Shown: piece after piece, positions 19,885 to 30,559 of the stretch
How positions within the stretch are numbered: position 1 is the first letter of the stretch
Layout of the letters: each line of letters begins with the position of its first letter
From: Stentor roeselii
Lineage: Eukaryota > Ciliophora > Heterotrichea > Heterotrichida > Stentoridae
DNA: 64,000 bases
NCBI GenBank assembly: GCA_006503475.1
Contig: RSEH01000074.1
Coordinates: 1-64,000 of the forward strand
Direction of reading: 5' to 3'
Position numbers and translations under genes: made by a program
The notes under the pieces: model-generated
The model's input: the letters and a program-made list of their open reading frames with translations, nothing else
What the model was told of the DNA's origin: nothing
The model's database searches: none

Positions 19885-21546
19885 CTATTTACTTAACTTC
19901 AATTTTTCAAACATGTTAAGTATCCTTTTAGTTCCCTCAGTATAATTAACAGGATAAACACTCCCAATAGTAAATTCATTCCTAGTCCCTTGGTTAGTTC
20001 TCTGCAATTCAGCGATCCGAATACTAAAAACAAACTGTAAAAACGAAGAACTTCTAACAATACTCAACTTTTCCTCATCATTTTTCTTCTCAAATTCAGC
20101 AGCTTTCATTTTCAACAAAAATTCAGCAGGTTCATTAAAAGCAGTGGCAAAAATCGACCCAGTAGAATCTCCTAACATGACACCCCTCAACAAATACTTA
20201 TAAATGCATTCACGACTGAATCCTCCACAAGATATACAATTAAAAACACCTTCTTCATTAGCATCTACCTTTTTATTGCATTTGATACAACTTGGATAAG
20301 TTGCTTTTTCGACTTGTTTCGGGAACTGAACTCTGCAAATGACGAAATATTTCTCATTTCCAGGAGGTTTATTCTTGATTTGTTCAATGGTGTGATAAGG
20401 TTCGTCATCTCTGTTATTTTCTTTTCTTTGAGTGAGGTCAAGTATTTGCACTGAGTCTTTATCCAAATTTTTAAACCATTTCATAATTCTACCTGCATTT
20501 TCATTCAAAGGGTTGAACTCAAGTTCAGTCATTGCCCTGACACTAGAGAGGTAAAAGGCTTCATTATAAATTGTGATATTTACACTTTTCGCGTAAAGAA
20601 TCGAATCATTCACTCTAAGCTCTGATATTCGTGAGTCACTCGCGTTTTCATTCCACAAGGACAAGTCCACCCTCGCTCCGGAGTCATCAAGGATCTTGAT
20701 CACTCTTTGATGTAAAATTTCACCCTTCTGCTTCGAAACCTTTTCAGTGACTAGTCCGACGTCGACCACCACGCCCATCACGTCGACCATGGTCCTTGAA
20801 GACATTTCTTTTAACTTGTTCAAAGGCGTGACTTCTCTCGTGATTTTCCTCTGTTCAAAAGCTTGGTCCTCGTCTAAAGTAATATCTGCTGAGTTGCTAA
20901 AGTTTAACTTGTAGTTCGAATCTGAAGTCCTGTATTTCTTATCTGCTAAGCTGATATTCCCTCCTGAAAACAGGTAAACTTTTCCTATTTCAATCAAGGT
21001 GTAGAACTTTTCTGCTGATTCACCGAAAAAAGATCCTGAAATCTGTGCACCTGCAACATCAGTTATCAGAATCGTCATGTATTTATCGGTTTTTGATGTT
21101 TTTGGATTCGTGTATTCAGCAAGTTCACTTTTTTTTATTACCTTCGCTCTTAAGGTCCAGTCATAGAGAAAAGTGCTCAAGGCGCTGATGGGTGTGTAAG
21201 ATTCATGAAGATGTTGCATTATTTTATTCATTGGTTTCGGAGTGCCTAACTTTGGAACACCCTGCATAGCGGTAAGTGAGTTAATATTTAAAACGTATCG
21301 CTTTTCTAAATTCATTATCGTGAAATCGTTCAGTCTGACCAGCTGTAGCTCTTTTAACTCACCTGACTTGATCTTATCAGCGAAAGACGAGTCAAGGTTA
21401 GCCTCGATGTGGTGCTCGCCATCAGAAAGCAGTGCAAAAATCGTGTCATTTCCCATTAACTTCATTTCAAGCACCTGGAGAATAACGTCTGTCGACCTGT
21501 CATTCTGATTTTTTAACAGAGTCGTCAAGATGCCTGTGCTTATCAT
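19885..21546 (-). CDS. RPA1: replication protein A large subunit (RPA1/RFA1)
   Basis: 553 aa. The N-terminal OB domain (about 1-105) is followed by tandem OB folds binding single-stranded DNA (about 120-350, with WTLRAKVIKKSELAEYTNP and a GKVYLFSGGNISLADKKY segment). The C-terminal OB fold carries the inserted zinc ribbon C-x2-C-x13-C-x2-C (SCIKCNKKVD ... FNCISCGG). Order and length agree with RPA70, somewhat short. The protein coats single-stranded DNA in replication, repair and recombination in the nucleus. A frame this long without an intron and a start in a TTATAAATG context make the limits firm. Confidence 0.95.
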   Translation of the reverse strand: MISTGILTTLLKNQNDRSTDVILQVLEMKLMGNDTIFALLSDGEHHIEANLDSSFADKIKSGELKELQLVRLNDFTIMNLEKRYVLNINSLTAMQGVPKLGTPKPMNKIMQHLHESYTPISALSTFLYDWTLRAKVIKKSELAEYTNPKTSKTDKYMTILITDVAGAQISGSFFGESAEKFYTLIEIGKVYLFSGGNISLADKKYRTSDSNYKLNFSNSADITLDEDQAFEQRKITREVTPLNKLKEMSSRTMVDVMGVVVDVGLVTEKVSKQKGEILHQRVIKILDDSGARVDLSLWNENASDSRISELRVNDSILYAKSVNITIYNEAFYLSSVRAMTELEFNPLNENAGRIMKWFKNLDKDSVQILDLTQRKENNRDDEPYHTIEQIKNKPPGNEKYFVICRVQFPKQVEKATYPSCIKCNKKVDANEEGVFNCISCGGFSRECIYKYLLRGVMLGDSTGSIFATAFNEPAEFLLKMKAAEFEKKNDEEKLSIVRSSSFLQFVFSIRIAELQRTNQGTRNEFTIGSVYPVNYTEGTKRILNMFEKLKLSK

Positions 21547-21639
21547 TTATAAGCCATTACTTGGCGGGAAAGTTTCTGTATAAAAATTTCTAAGATACTA
21601 GATAACTAGATCCTTGAGAATCGCGGATTTTGATTATAA

Positions 21640-22113
21640 ATGCTGCAAGATCTGACCAATCTTCCTATTCTTAGACCCAAGGTGAAGAAGCCTATTGATT
21701 GTACGAAGTATAAGACTGAAATGTGTCGAAATTGGATTGAAACTCATGTTTGTCAATATGCTGAAAAATGCAACTTTGCCCATGGATTTGATGAACTTAT
21801 TGAAAAGAATCCTGCGAATGAGAAGTATAAGTCGAAAAAATGTATACCTTTTCATTCTAAAGGAGTTTGTACTTATGGACATCGGTGCTTGTTTCTTCAT
21901 GAAACAAGGAGTTTAGAGGAGATTCCTAGAAGCTTTTACAAGGCTAGACTTATTTACAACCCCTTTCCTGTTAAGAGGCTACCAGTTTTTGAAAAAATCA
22001 CTCAAAAAACATCTTTTGAGTATTATTTTGAGAAAATCTTGGAAGATGAAGAAAGCATTCAACAGCTGATACTTCAAACCGGTATGACAGAAGATGTAAT
22101 AAATAAAAAATGA
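21640..22113 (+). CDS. tandem CCCH zinc-finger protein (TTP/ZFP36-like)
   Basis: 157 aa with two C-x8-C-x5-C-x3-H fingers (about residues 29-49 and 68-88). Each is preceded by a lead-in like the TTP RYKTEL motif: KYKTEMC and KYKSKKC. The family binds AU-rich elements in 3'UTRs and promotes mRNA decay. With an AT-rich genome and very short 3'UTRs, its targets here could differ. The C-terminal about 60 residues show no known domain. It starts in a TTATAAATG context, 93 bp from the divergent RPA1 start, and 31 bp lie before the next gene. Confidence 0.9.
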   Translation: MLQDLTNLPILRPKVKKPIDCTKYKTEMCRNWIETHVCQYAEKCNFAHGFDELIEKNPANEKYKSKKCIPFHSKGVCTYGHRCLFLHETRSLEEIPRSFYKARLIYNPFPVKRLPVFEKITQKTSFEYYFEKILEDEESIQQLILQTGMTEDVINKK

Positions 22114-22144
22114 ATACTTTCTTAAAACAACCCCCTAGTTATAA

Positions 22145-23977
22145 ATGTCCATTCGCACCTCTGACCCCCTTCTCGAGCCAAAAACCTCTCAAGACTCGAA
22201 ACCCAAACCGAAAAGCCTGATTTCCAAGTACCTAAGCAATGACATCAAGAAACTGATGGAACTTGATGAAATCGAGGAGGAAAACAGCAAAGAAAAGCAA
22301 CTGGCAGCGAATCTTCGTAAACAAAAGAAAGGCTGGATGATAAACGAAATACTTCAAAGGGAACAAATCGAAGCAAAAAAGTCTTTATCACCCAGACCTT
22401 CAGCAGTAAAGCAAAACACTTCAGAGCTCGATCCTCTGGGCTTCATGTTCGAAGGAACTCGCATCAAAACCTCAGAGGAGCAGAAAATTCAGGAAAAAAA
22501 TGAAGAAAGTTCAGAGATTGTAAAAGAATTGAAAAAGGACTCTCCTAATCAACAGGTCAAAACTCAATTACTTCCTTTTGAACGACCTGCAGAATCATCG
22601 AATTCTAAAAAAAACATCTCGAAACAGCCATCGAGACACAGTGTCCAGGAAAAGTCTTTTGTTGAGAAAAGGTTTTCAAGGGAAGATAGAAACAGGCCAA
22701 GTCAGTCGAAATCTTTTTACAAAAAAAATGAAGACTTGGATAAGCGGGAGTGGGAATCAACAAATGAAAGTAGAGGAAACTTTAAAAAAAACAGTCATTC
22801 AGGAATTCCAAGATGGGCTCAAGACAAGGCACCAGAAAATGAAAAAAGTTTTAGAAAAAGCTTGAGCAGTGCGAGACCCTCAGAAAATTCTAAAAAATTT
22901 TCTATTCAAAGAAGAAGTTACAGCATTTCTTCTGATTTCGACTTCAGACTGGAGGATATCAAGGAAAACGAAAGTTATAAAAGGCACAATTTCGGACCTA
23001 TCAACAGCTATGAGAAGACTGAAGAAACTGGTTATTCCAAGTCAAATGATGGTCGAGGGTACATTATGATTGAAGAAGAAAGTCAAGACTTTCAAGAAAA
23101 AAGGAGAAAATTTGAAGCGAAACAGGGAACTTCGAAAAAAACAGCGAACTTGAAATCTTCTAGCTTTGGAGGCAGAAATCGCCAGTTTGACCCTTCGGAG
23201 AATAAAAAATCAAAATACTCTAAAAAAGAGCAAAAACGCCCCCTGATGCCGACCCCAGTTGAAATAATCGACCTGACTTCAGACAACGAGAGTTTTCCTC
23301 AGCTCAACAAACAAACCCCACGAGTTTCTTCTTCACTAAGTCAAAATACTTCAGCTCCTTCTTCATCCAACCCTCATCTTCCAAGAAGGTCTCATCAATT
23401 CCTGGAAGAATCTGCAAAGTCGCCTTCTTTAAGCCCAAGTAAAAGATTTTCAAACATTTCTTCCACATCTTCCAACAACTTAAGTGATACCTCGAATGAC
23501 TCTTGCTTCACATTCAACCCTTTTTCGAAAAATTCGATGAGGATGATAGAAGGAAATGAAAAAACGATTTCTTTTTTTGATGATTTTTCACGTGAAAACC
23601 TTGAAGCTTCTGAGAACAGAATGAAAAGATTTGGGGAAGAGATCAGTTGTTTAGTGATAGAAAATCAGGACTTGCCACAAAAACGTTTTTTTCAAAGAGA
23701 AAATGATGGTGGCCCTCACAAAATGATGAAAAAAGCAGAGTTTGATGACCAAAATATTCGGCCTAATAATAGCTTTTCTGATACGAGTTACAAACAGGCT
23801 AATTCTACAGAGTCTCCAAGTTCTCAGTGCTCAGTCGTTCAACATAAAAGGGAGAACCGTTCAAGAAAACAAGATGCGAAGCCTTGGTCCACGCGAAAGT
23901 ATTTTAACAATAAGAAGCCGCAACGTTATATCCCAGAATATATGAAAGAGTCTCAACACAATCAAAGCCGCCGCTAA
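22145..23977 (+). CDS. disordered Ser/Lys-rich protein with SUMO-interacting motif
   Basis: 610 aa, Ser, Lys, Glu and Asn-rich, almost certainly unstructured. One strong SUMO-interacting motif, PVEIIDLTSDNE, lies near residue 378: a hydrophobic core followed by Ser and acidic residues. No enzyme motif or membrane segment is seen. Basic clusters suggest a nuclear protein. The start is TTATAAATG, 31 nt after the CCCH gene. It could be a scaffold at SUMO-rich nuclear sites; that is inference from the motif. Confidence 0.65.
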   Translation: MSIRTSDPLLEPKTSQDSKPKPKSLISKYLSNDIKKLMELDEIEEENSKEKQLAANLRKQKKGWMINEILQREQIEAKKSLSPRPSAVKQNTSELDPLGFMFEGTRIKTSEEQKIQEKNEESSEIVKELKKDSPNQQVKTQLLPFERPAESSNSKKNISKQPSRHSVQEKSFVEKRFSREDRNRPSQSKSFYKKNEDLDKREWESTNESRGNFKKNSHSGIPRWAQDKAPENEKSFRKSLSSARPSENSKKFSIQRRSYSISSDFDFRLEDIKENESYKRHNFGPINSYEKTEETGYSKSNDGRGYIMIEEESQDFQEKRRKFEAKQGTSKKTANLKSSSFGGRNRQFDPSENKKSKYSKKEQKRPLMPTPVEIIDLTSDNESFPQLNKQTPRVSSSLSQNTSAPSSSNPHLPRRSHQFLEESAKSPSLSPSKRFSNISSTSSNNLSDTSNDSCFTFNPFSKNSMRMIEGNEKTISFFDDFSRENLEASENRMKRFGEEISCLVIENQDLPQKRFFQRENDGGPHKMMKKAEFDDQNIRPNNSFSDTSYKQANSTESPSSQCSVVQHKRENRSRKQDAKPWSTRKYFNNKKPQRYIPEYMKESQHNQSRR

Positions 23978-24012
23978 TGTAATAATTAATATCCTTCTAG
24001 TATTCGATAAAA

Positions 24013-25425
24013 ATGGAAGACATAATAACATCGTATAACAAACAATCCGTAAATCACATAAAATCCCAGAAGTACCAGCAAGCTTTCTCAGTGCTGATGA
24101 AATGTTTAAAACTCTTAGATTCCATAAAAGACACTCAAGTGAGCTACCCTCTTCTTTCAATGACCTACTCCAACTTCTCAGCCCTTTACAAAGAAACAGG
24201 AAAGCTAAAAGAGTCCAACAAGTTCTTACTGAAAGTCATTGAAATCGAGAAAAAGTTCCCTGCAAATAAATACAACTCAATTAACGCTTATCTCAGTTTA
24301 TGCTCTAACTTTTCGCTATTAAACGAACATGAAATCGCCCTTCGCAACGGGTTGACAGGTTTGATGTTGCTTCAAAAGGAGTTCCCTTTACCTGAGATCC
24401 TAGTTTCAACGACAGTGATCGCTTATCACAATGTCGGCGTTGAATACGAGTACCTTTCAAGAATACAAGAAGCGGTTGACTCTTACTATAAAGGCTGGAC
24501 TTTGGCGAAAAGTCGACTTGGACTGACCCATTCTTTGACCTTGTCAATAAAAAACTCGTTTTTGGCTTCAAGTAATTCAAATAAACTTCCAGGAGTGACA
24601 GTAAGGACTAACTCGCAGTATGCTTATAAAAGAGCTGATCTTGCTGAACAAAGTATTCATACTGGGTCTACTTCTTCAAGTGGAGCCACTGAAACTAGAA
24701 ATATTTTAACACCCAGGTTGGGGGGGAATAAAAGAAGAATTGCGAGGGGATTTGATAAGTTTAAACCTAAAATCGACCTCATTACGCAAAGAAATAATGA
24801 AAAAAATGCAGCTGTTACTATTCAGGCTTGGTGGAGAGGAATCAGGCAGAGAAGAATTTTTAAAAAAGTGAAAATGAAATTTCAACTCAAAAAAGCTGCT
24901 GTTAAGGCACAGGCTGCGTATCAAGAATTTAAAATGCTTAAAGAACAATTTTCGAAAAAGAATATCAGGATGTCTTTGGATGAAATTCAGAATTTTAGTA
25001 AAAGAGTTAAGAGCAAATCGATCAACCCTCCTGGAGGCCACGCAAGAGCCAAATTTAAAAATGTGAATAAATCAGACGATTTTCCTCCTTCCAAAAACTC
25101 AAACGCCCTGCCTGAAAAAATCTTCCAAATAAAATCAACCAACAATCAAATTCCCAGTTTAAAGTCAAGAGCAAAGAAAAAAAATCCAATAAGTCTTCAA
25201 CAGTTTCATAAACTTCACTTAGAAAAAGTAGTGAAAATTCAAGCTTTTGCCAGAATGATTGGTGTTCGGGCAAAATATGAAAAAATTCGATCTGCAGTGA
25301 TAATAATTCAAAAAAACTACAGAATGTATCTTTGTTTTAAAGTTTTTAAATCGATTTCAACCTCTTTGCATAAGATTAAAGGTGATTTTAGGGTTTATAG
25401 GCAGAGATTTGTAAAGCAGGAATGA
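24013..25425 (+). CDS. TPR and IQ-motif protein
   Basis: 470 aa. Residues about 1-180 are TPR helices (YSNFSALYKETGKLKESNKF and similar). The middle is basic. IQ motifs occur near residues 260-280 (AVTIQAWWRGIRQRR) and 405-450 (VVKIQAFARMIGVRAKYEK, VIIIQKNYRMYLC), which bind calmodulin or related EF-hand proteins. A PPGG element (SKSINPPGGHARAKF) lies between them, echoing the motif of the 6458-7405 protein. This build suits a cortical or ciliary scaffold regulated by calcium. TTC24-like and IQ-TPR ciliary proteins are possible relatives. Confidence 0.75.
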   Translation: MEDIITSYNKQSVNHIKSQKYQQAFSVLMKCLKLLDSIKDTQVSYPLLSMTYSNFSALYKETGKLKESNKFLLKVIEIEKKFPANKYNSINAYLSLCSNFSLLNEHEIALRNGLTGLMLLQKEFPLPEILVSTTVIAYHNVGVEYEYLSRIQEAVDSYYKGWTLAKSRLGLTHSLTLSIKNSFLASSNSNKLPGVTVRTNSQYAYKRADLAEQSIHTGSTSSSGATETRNILTPRLGGNKRRIARGFDKFKPKIDLITQRNNEKNAAVTIQAWWRGIRQRRIFKKVKMKFQLKKAAVKAQAAYQEFKMLKEQFSKKNIRMSLDEIQNFSKRVKSKSINPPGGHARAKFKNVNKSDDFPPSKNSNALPEKIFQIKSTNNQIPSLKSRAKKKNPISLQQFHKLHLEKVVKIQAFARMIGVRAKYEKIRSAVIIIQKNYRMYLCFKVFKSISTSLHKIKGDFRVYRQRFVKQE

Positions 25426-25687
25426 AGAATTAAATATAATTGATTATTGCATGACCATCTTTATACTGATGAATTTTATTGTTAATAGTGTTAACCAATG
25501 ATCATTAATTTAATGAAGGGGAATAAAATTATTAAAATAATCAGATATCTAAATTGCCCTTAATACCTCTTTAATTATAAAATAACTTATATTAAACTAA
25601 TAAAACTTATTACCTTATCATTTAAATTCCAGATATCACTAACTGAATTCAAAATATTTCCGCGACCCAGTTTTACACTTACTTAAT

Positions 25688-27088
25688 CTACTGATATCTT
25701 AAAGTATGCATACTCAACAGAGCTAAAAACTCCATATAGTCAATCTGTCCATCGCCATTAGTATCAGCATCATGAATCATTTTCTCAACCTTCTCATCAA
25801 TATGAATGCTAATTTCTTCATTATCAAACAAAGCCTTTTTAAGTTCATCAGCAGTGATGAAGCCATCCTTATCCCTATCAAAATAGTTAAAAGCCGCAGA
25901 AGCCCTTACAATATTTCCATAAATATGCCTTCCAAGACAAGAAGCAATAAACTCAGTATAGTCAATCTGCCCATTTTTATTGATATCAACTCCAGAAACA
26001 ATATACTCAAGTCTTTTCTGCGGTATTTTCGTATTAACAGCAAGAGCATTATCCAGTTCTTGCGCAGTAATGACTCCATCGCCATCTCTATCAATCATCT
26101 TAAAAATTTCCTTTAAACTATGCAGTTCCTGTTCAGTTAACTTGCAAGCCATGTACATCAAAACTGCTTGTTTCATTTCTTTTGCATCAACAAATCTTGT
26201 GATATTCGAAATGATCTCCTGTGGAAGAGGTTGACCAGCATTAGGATTTAATCCTTGAACCCACTTATGCTGAAAAGCATCATGAGCAGAAAGTCTTAAA
26301 TCAATATTCTTAACGAGAAGTTTCGAAATCAAGTCCTTAGCCCCTGCCGAGACTGATTTAAAAGTTTTTGACCGAAAGCTGAACCTTCCACTGTAGACAC
26401 TTGTCAGTATTTCTTTTATAGTGTTTCCGGTGAACGGGTACTGTCCTGAAAGGAGGACATAGATGATAGCTCCCAATGACCACAGGTCAGACTTAAGAGA
26501 AAATGAATGATCTAAGACTTCAGGTGCAATGTAATAAGGAGTTCCTTTGATTTGATTTAAAATTTCTGATTCAGTTGGAACTTGCGAAGCGAAGCCGAAG
26601 TCGATTACTTTGATGTCACTGTCGGGGGATGAGTCGACGTACATGATGTTTTCTGGCTTTAGGTCCAGGTGGCAGATGCCCAGGTTGTGACAGTAAATTA
26701 ATGCTGATAAGATTGAACGTGTTATGTTCGCTGCTTTTAGTTCACTGAAGGATCCTTCTGATTTTATCCTTTCTATCACGTTGCCACCTGAGCAGAACTC
26801 AAGCACGAGGTAAAGAAAGTACTCGTCTTCGTATTTCTCGATTATGTTCACGATGTTTGGATGGTCTAATGATGTCAAAGCGTTCACTTCTGCTTTGAAA
26901 CTTTCTGTCTGTCGCTGGTTTTCTTTTATTAGGATCTTCACTGCTCGTTCTATATTTGTTTGTTTGTGAACTGCTTTGAATACTCGTCCGAATGGACCGT
27001 GGTAGATTTGTTGCACGAAGAAGTACTCTGATTTGATATTGTGAGTTTTAGATTCGATGAACCACTTTCTATCAAATCCAACAGACAT
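25688..27088 (-). CDS. calcium-dependent protein kinase (CDPK)
   Basis: 466 aa. The kinase domain spans about 22-280: Gly loop HGPFGRVF (first Gly position not Gly), AVKILIK Lys, catalytic loop CHLDLKPENIM (HLD instead of HRD, Asp kept), DFGFAS, APE. A junction helix leads to four EF-hands with intact loops (DRDGDGVITAQE, DINKNGQIDYTE, DRDKDGFITADE, DTNGDGQIDYME). This is the standard CDPK layout of ciliates, apicomplexans and plants, which couples calcium directly to phosphorylation. There is no N-terminal Gly2, so myristoylation is unlikely. The start lies 169 bp from the divergent SEH1 ATG. Confidence 0.95.
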   Translation of the reverse strand: MSVGFDRKWFIESKTHNIKSEYFFVQQIYHGPFGRVFKAVHKQTNIERAVKILIKENQRQTESFKAEVNALTSLDHPNIVNIIEKYEDEYFLYLVLEFCSGGNVIERIKSEGSFSELKAANITRSILSALIYCHNLGICHLDLKPENIMYVDSSPDSDIKVIDFGFASQVPTESEILNQIKGTPYYIAPEVLDHSFSLKSDLWSLGAIIYVLLSGQYPFTGNTIKEILTSVYSGRFSFRSKTFKSVSAGAKDLISKLLVKNIDLRLSAHDAFQHKWVQGLNPNAGQPLPQEIISNITRFVDAKEMKQAVLMYMACKLTEQELHSLKEIFKMIDRDGDGVITAQELDNALAVNTKIPQKRLEYIVSGVDINKNGQIDYTEFIASCLGRHIYGNIVRASAAFNYFDRDKDGFITADELKKALFDNEEISIHIDEKVEKMIHDADTNGDGQIDYMEFLALLSMHTLRYQ

Positions 27089-27257
27089 TATAATAGGGAG
27101 CTATTGACAGTCACATTAAAATAAAAGCTTTCTATAATCAGTGAAAGGTTTAAGTAATTCTTATTCCCAGTATTTCTTCAATAAAAAAAATCCCCTTAAA
27201 ACTCTAAAAATCCTAAAAAATATAAAAAAACCATCTTTCATAAAAAACTCTAAAAAA

Positions 27258-28196
27258 ATGGTATCAATTCAGCAAAGAGAAGAATTCGACGATTCCAGCA
27301 TTCATTGCATCTCATTCAACTACTTCGGCACCCGTTTAGCAATGTGTTCAGCCGACGGTAACATCCAAGTATGGGATTTATTCGATTCCAAATGGAAAAT
27401 GAGTTGTAAATGGCCAAGCGGTCATTCAGGTGCGATCTTTAAAGTGCGTTGGGCGCATCCAGAGTACGGATCCTTGCTAGCAACATGCTCCTTCGACAAG
27501 ACAGTCATAATCTTCGAAGAAAACCCTTTAGACCAGTCCTGGAAGAAGCTTTCCCAGCTAGTCGAAGGCCACGAGCCAGTAGAAGACATTCAATTCGCTC
27601 CTCCAAATCGTCGCCTTCAACTCGCAGTCTGCTCAAGTAACGGCGAGATCAGAATCTACGAACCTGCCAGTCCAATCAACTTAAAACTCTGGAACAGTCC
27701 TCATTTCTTCGTCGCTTCAAGACTCGGTTCTAATGTTTTAGCTTGGAATGCAAGTCTCGGTCAAAATTTGATGCTTTTAATTGGAAATAACGACCTTTCT
27801 AAAGCAAGTGAAAAATTTAGCAGAACTTTTGAAGAACCTGTCGAAACTCTTCAACTTTGGAGTCCTACTGAAGATGGAAAACAATGGGAAAAAATTTTTG
27901 TGCCGGAAAATTCACATGAAAAAGCTGTTGTTGATATTTCTTGGGCACAACTTATGGGAAGGAATAAACATGTTGTGGCTTCTTGTGACTTGGAAGGGTC
28001 TGTTATTATTTGGAGGATTGATAGTAGGGGGACTATGGAAATTGAGGAAAATTTAAGACATGGGGGAAAAGTTTATAATATTGCTTGGGACTTGATGGGA
28101 ACAACTTTGTCTTGTGTTGGGGAAGACTCGTTGTTGAAGATCTGGAAAAAAAATCTGCAGGGGAAGTGGCAAAAGGTACAGGATATAAAAAATTAG
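27258..28196 (+). CDS. SEH1: SEH1 WD40 nucleoporin
   Basis: 312 aa from the ATG at 27258; the longer upstream frame begins only with GTG. It is a six- to seven-blade WD40 propeller with the SEH1 signature: IHCISFNYFGTRLAMCSAD, VRWAHPEYGSLLATCSFDKT, and VWDLFDS. SEH1 serves in the Y-complex of the nuclear pore and in the SEA/GATOR2 complex of the TORC1 pathway. Length is close to yeast and human SEH1. The stop is only 5 nt before the next gene's ATG. Confidence 0.88.
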   Translation: MVSIQQREEFDDSSIHCISFNYFGTRLAMCSADGNIQVWDLFDSKWKMSCKWPSGHSGAIFKVRWAHPEYGSLLATCSFDKTVIIFEENPLDQSWKKLSQLVEGHEPVEDIQFAPPNRRLQLAVCSSNGEIRIYEPASPINLKLWNSPHFFVASRLGSNVLAWNASLGQNLMLLIGNNDLSKASEKFSRTFEEPVETLQLWSPTEDGKQWEKIFVPENSHEKAVVDISWAQLMGRNKHVVASCDLEGSVIIWRIDSRGTMEIEENLRHGGKVYNIAWDLMGTTLSCVGEDSLLKIWKKNLQGKWQKVQDIKN

Positions 28197-28201
28197 TAAA
28201 A

Positions 28202-30559
28202 ATGGAAAGTTTTTTTACTCAGTTAAATGTTCCGAATACTAACTTGGTTGATTCGGTTTGTCTTTTAGGCCTTTCAGTTGCTAGTCTTAGAAGTAAAAAA
28301 TATTCAGAGCTTTTCTTGACTGGACAAACTTCTGCACCAGCTGAGATCATTTTTCAGTTGCCTCCTGAATCGAAGAAACTCGCTGAAAATCATATTGAAG
28401 TAACAGAAAATTAGCTGATTTTCACTGAAGGAGACATTGTTTTCGATACTGTTCCTCAAGTTCCAAAGCACTTTTCGACGACCTTTACAAATGAAAGTGG
28501 ATCATTCACTCATATTCATTGCTTATTTTCATATGAAGAGATCAGCCCTAAAATCATTCAAAGTTCGAAAGATAGAGAGACTCGGTTGTCAAGTTTCAGT
28601 TTTTTGAAGACTGAAGGAAAGGAAGAGAATGACTTTTGTTATTACATTCCAGTTGCTTTGTGCTTGGTGACTAGTTCAAACTATGTCGATGTTTTTCGTG
28701 AGATCCTTGAAAATCTTTACTCTTTTTTAACAGAAATTTCTCAGTCAGACCGAATTCCTTGTAGCCAGCTCATTTCTTCAGTGGAGTTTATGAGGACTTG
28801 CTGTTTTTTAATCAATGATACAATTATTCCTCCGTATAATGTTCTTTGTTCTTTTAAAATTGGAGGGAATACTGTTGAAATTCCTGTTGAACCCAGCTCT
28901 GGACTACCTCATGTTGAGAAGTGCATCGCGGTTCTTATTGATTTGATTGATATTGGAAATTTGATTAAGGTTTGGGAATGTCTTACTCTTAATCAGAATG
29001 TTTTTATTATGAGTTGTAATGAGTATTTACTTTTTTTGGTTTTGCAGGGACTTAAGGAATTGCTTTTTCCTTTGAGGTGGTCGCTTTATATTGTTCCTGT
29101 ACTGGGACCGAAACTTATGGATTATCTTGCTGCACCTGTTCCTATTCTTATTGGGCTTAACTCGAGATTGATTACGATTAAACAAGCTTTAGCGGAGAAC
29201 CCAAATGCATCAATTCTCGATATCGATTCAAACACTCTTCATTCCCCAATCGAAAGCCAACTCTGCAAATGCCAAAAATCAATTCTAAGTAAAAAGCTCC
29301 AATTTCTAAAGACCTACTATTACGTAGATCGTGATCGTTTCAGGACTTACAAAATGACAAACCTAGAGCTAAGTATCGACGACCTTCAGTTCGTGAACAG
29401 TGTGAAAAGTCTCCTTCTCCGTTCATCATCCGAAAAAGAAAAAGTTTTCATATCTCTAGTAAAGCACATTTTTCTCGAGTTCTTCATTCAAGGAATGGGA
29501 AATTTTGAAGATTATTTCGAAGAAGACATGTTTTCAGACAATTGCGAGTTCAAAACTGAAGAGTTTTTAAAATCAGTCAAAAAATGCGGATCATGTCAGA
29601 TGGAAAAATATTGGCAAAGTTTCGTTGAATCAAGCACTTTTCAGCAGTTTCTAGATTTTCGAGGAAAATACGACGACAGTTATTATAAAAGGTTTAAAGA
29701 TATCTTAACTGCAAGAGCCCAAGGACAGTACCATATCTACGACTCAGACAATCTGCAGAAATTTGAAGTAAAACGCGCGATTGCTCCAAGAAAAATGATG
29801 AAACTTCTGAAATTTGATCAAAGTCAGAAACCGAAAAGTTTTTTGAATGACTCTAGCACGATACTTAGAATAGAAATTGTGAAGGAATTAAGACAGTTTA
29901 AAGAATACTACCGACTTGCGGAGTCGATGAATAAGTTTAAGTTGAGGAAGCCTTCGTTTAGCATTGGTTTTGATACTCGACATGCTGTCAGTTCTCAGTT
30001 GTTTTATGGGAAAAGAGGAATTATTAGGCTGACTTCTGTGTTATTGACGAGAGTGGATCCAACGAATTTCAATGGTTTAAGCACTTTGAATGAAGGTATT
30101 TTTCCTTATCTCAACTCTTTAAAGACTCTTGATGAAAATTTCAATAATTATTTGATTGTGAAACTTTTTTATTCAATCAAGTTTGAGTCAAAATATTGGG
30201 ACTTGAAAAATATTTTCAATATTTTTAAGGAATTGAAAGACTTTCGGCCTGAAGTTGATAATTTTTTTCATATGTTTTCTGGGATTATTCAGAAAATTAT
30301 GAAGGTCTTTCCTGGAGTTGATAAGGATTTGGAGGATATTGGGGGAAAAATTAAGTTTATTACGAAAGCTTTGAAAGGGGAAGTTCTCAGTCCGATTACT
30401 CGAGTTAAATCAGAATATTTTGATAATAAGAACCCAGAGGTGAATAAAAGATTGAATAAGTTGAAGACAACTATCAATGATCGTTTTTCGAATGCACCTA
30501 AATATCGAAGGAAATACATAAAAAAGAATTCTCAAGAATGTCAAAAGGTTGAGATTTAA
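28202..30559 (+). CDS. DENN-domain protein (Rab-GEF type)
   Basis: About 780 aa from exons 28202-28399 and 28415-30559. The upstream DENN half includes LRSKKYSELFLTG-type sequence, and the central DENN core is clear around residues 220-265: IKVWECLTLNQNVFIMS, then RWSLYIVPVLGPKLMDYLAAPVPILIGL. DENN proteins usually activate Rab GTPases in membrane traffic; some act in TORC1 control. The C-terminal about 400 residues are helical without a recognised domain. The first ATG stands 5 nt after the SEH1 stop. The splice joins an otherwise truncated upstream DENN part to the core. Confidence 0.85.
28400..28414 (+). other. 15-nt intron in DENN gene
   Basis: GTAACAGAAAATTAG, phase 0, A at position 10. 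Its TAG would end the frame if retained. Splicing gives ...HIE followed by LIFTEGDIVFD and an open frame to 30559. Confidence 0.85.

Noticed and set aside
27141-27257. N-terminal extension of SEH1
   Set aside because: It starts with GTG, is Lys/Asn-rich and AT-biased, and SEH1 homologues begin close to the ATG at 27258.
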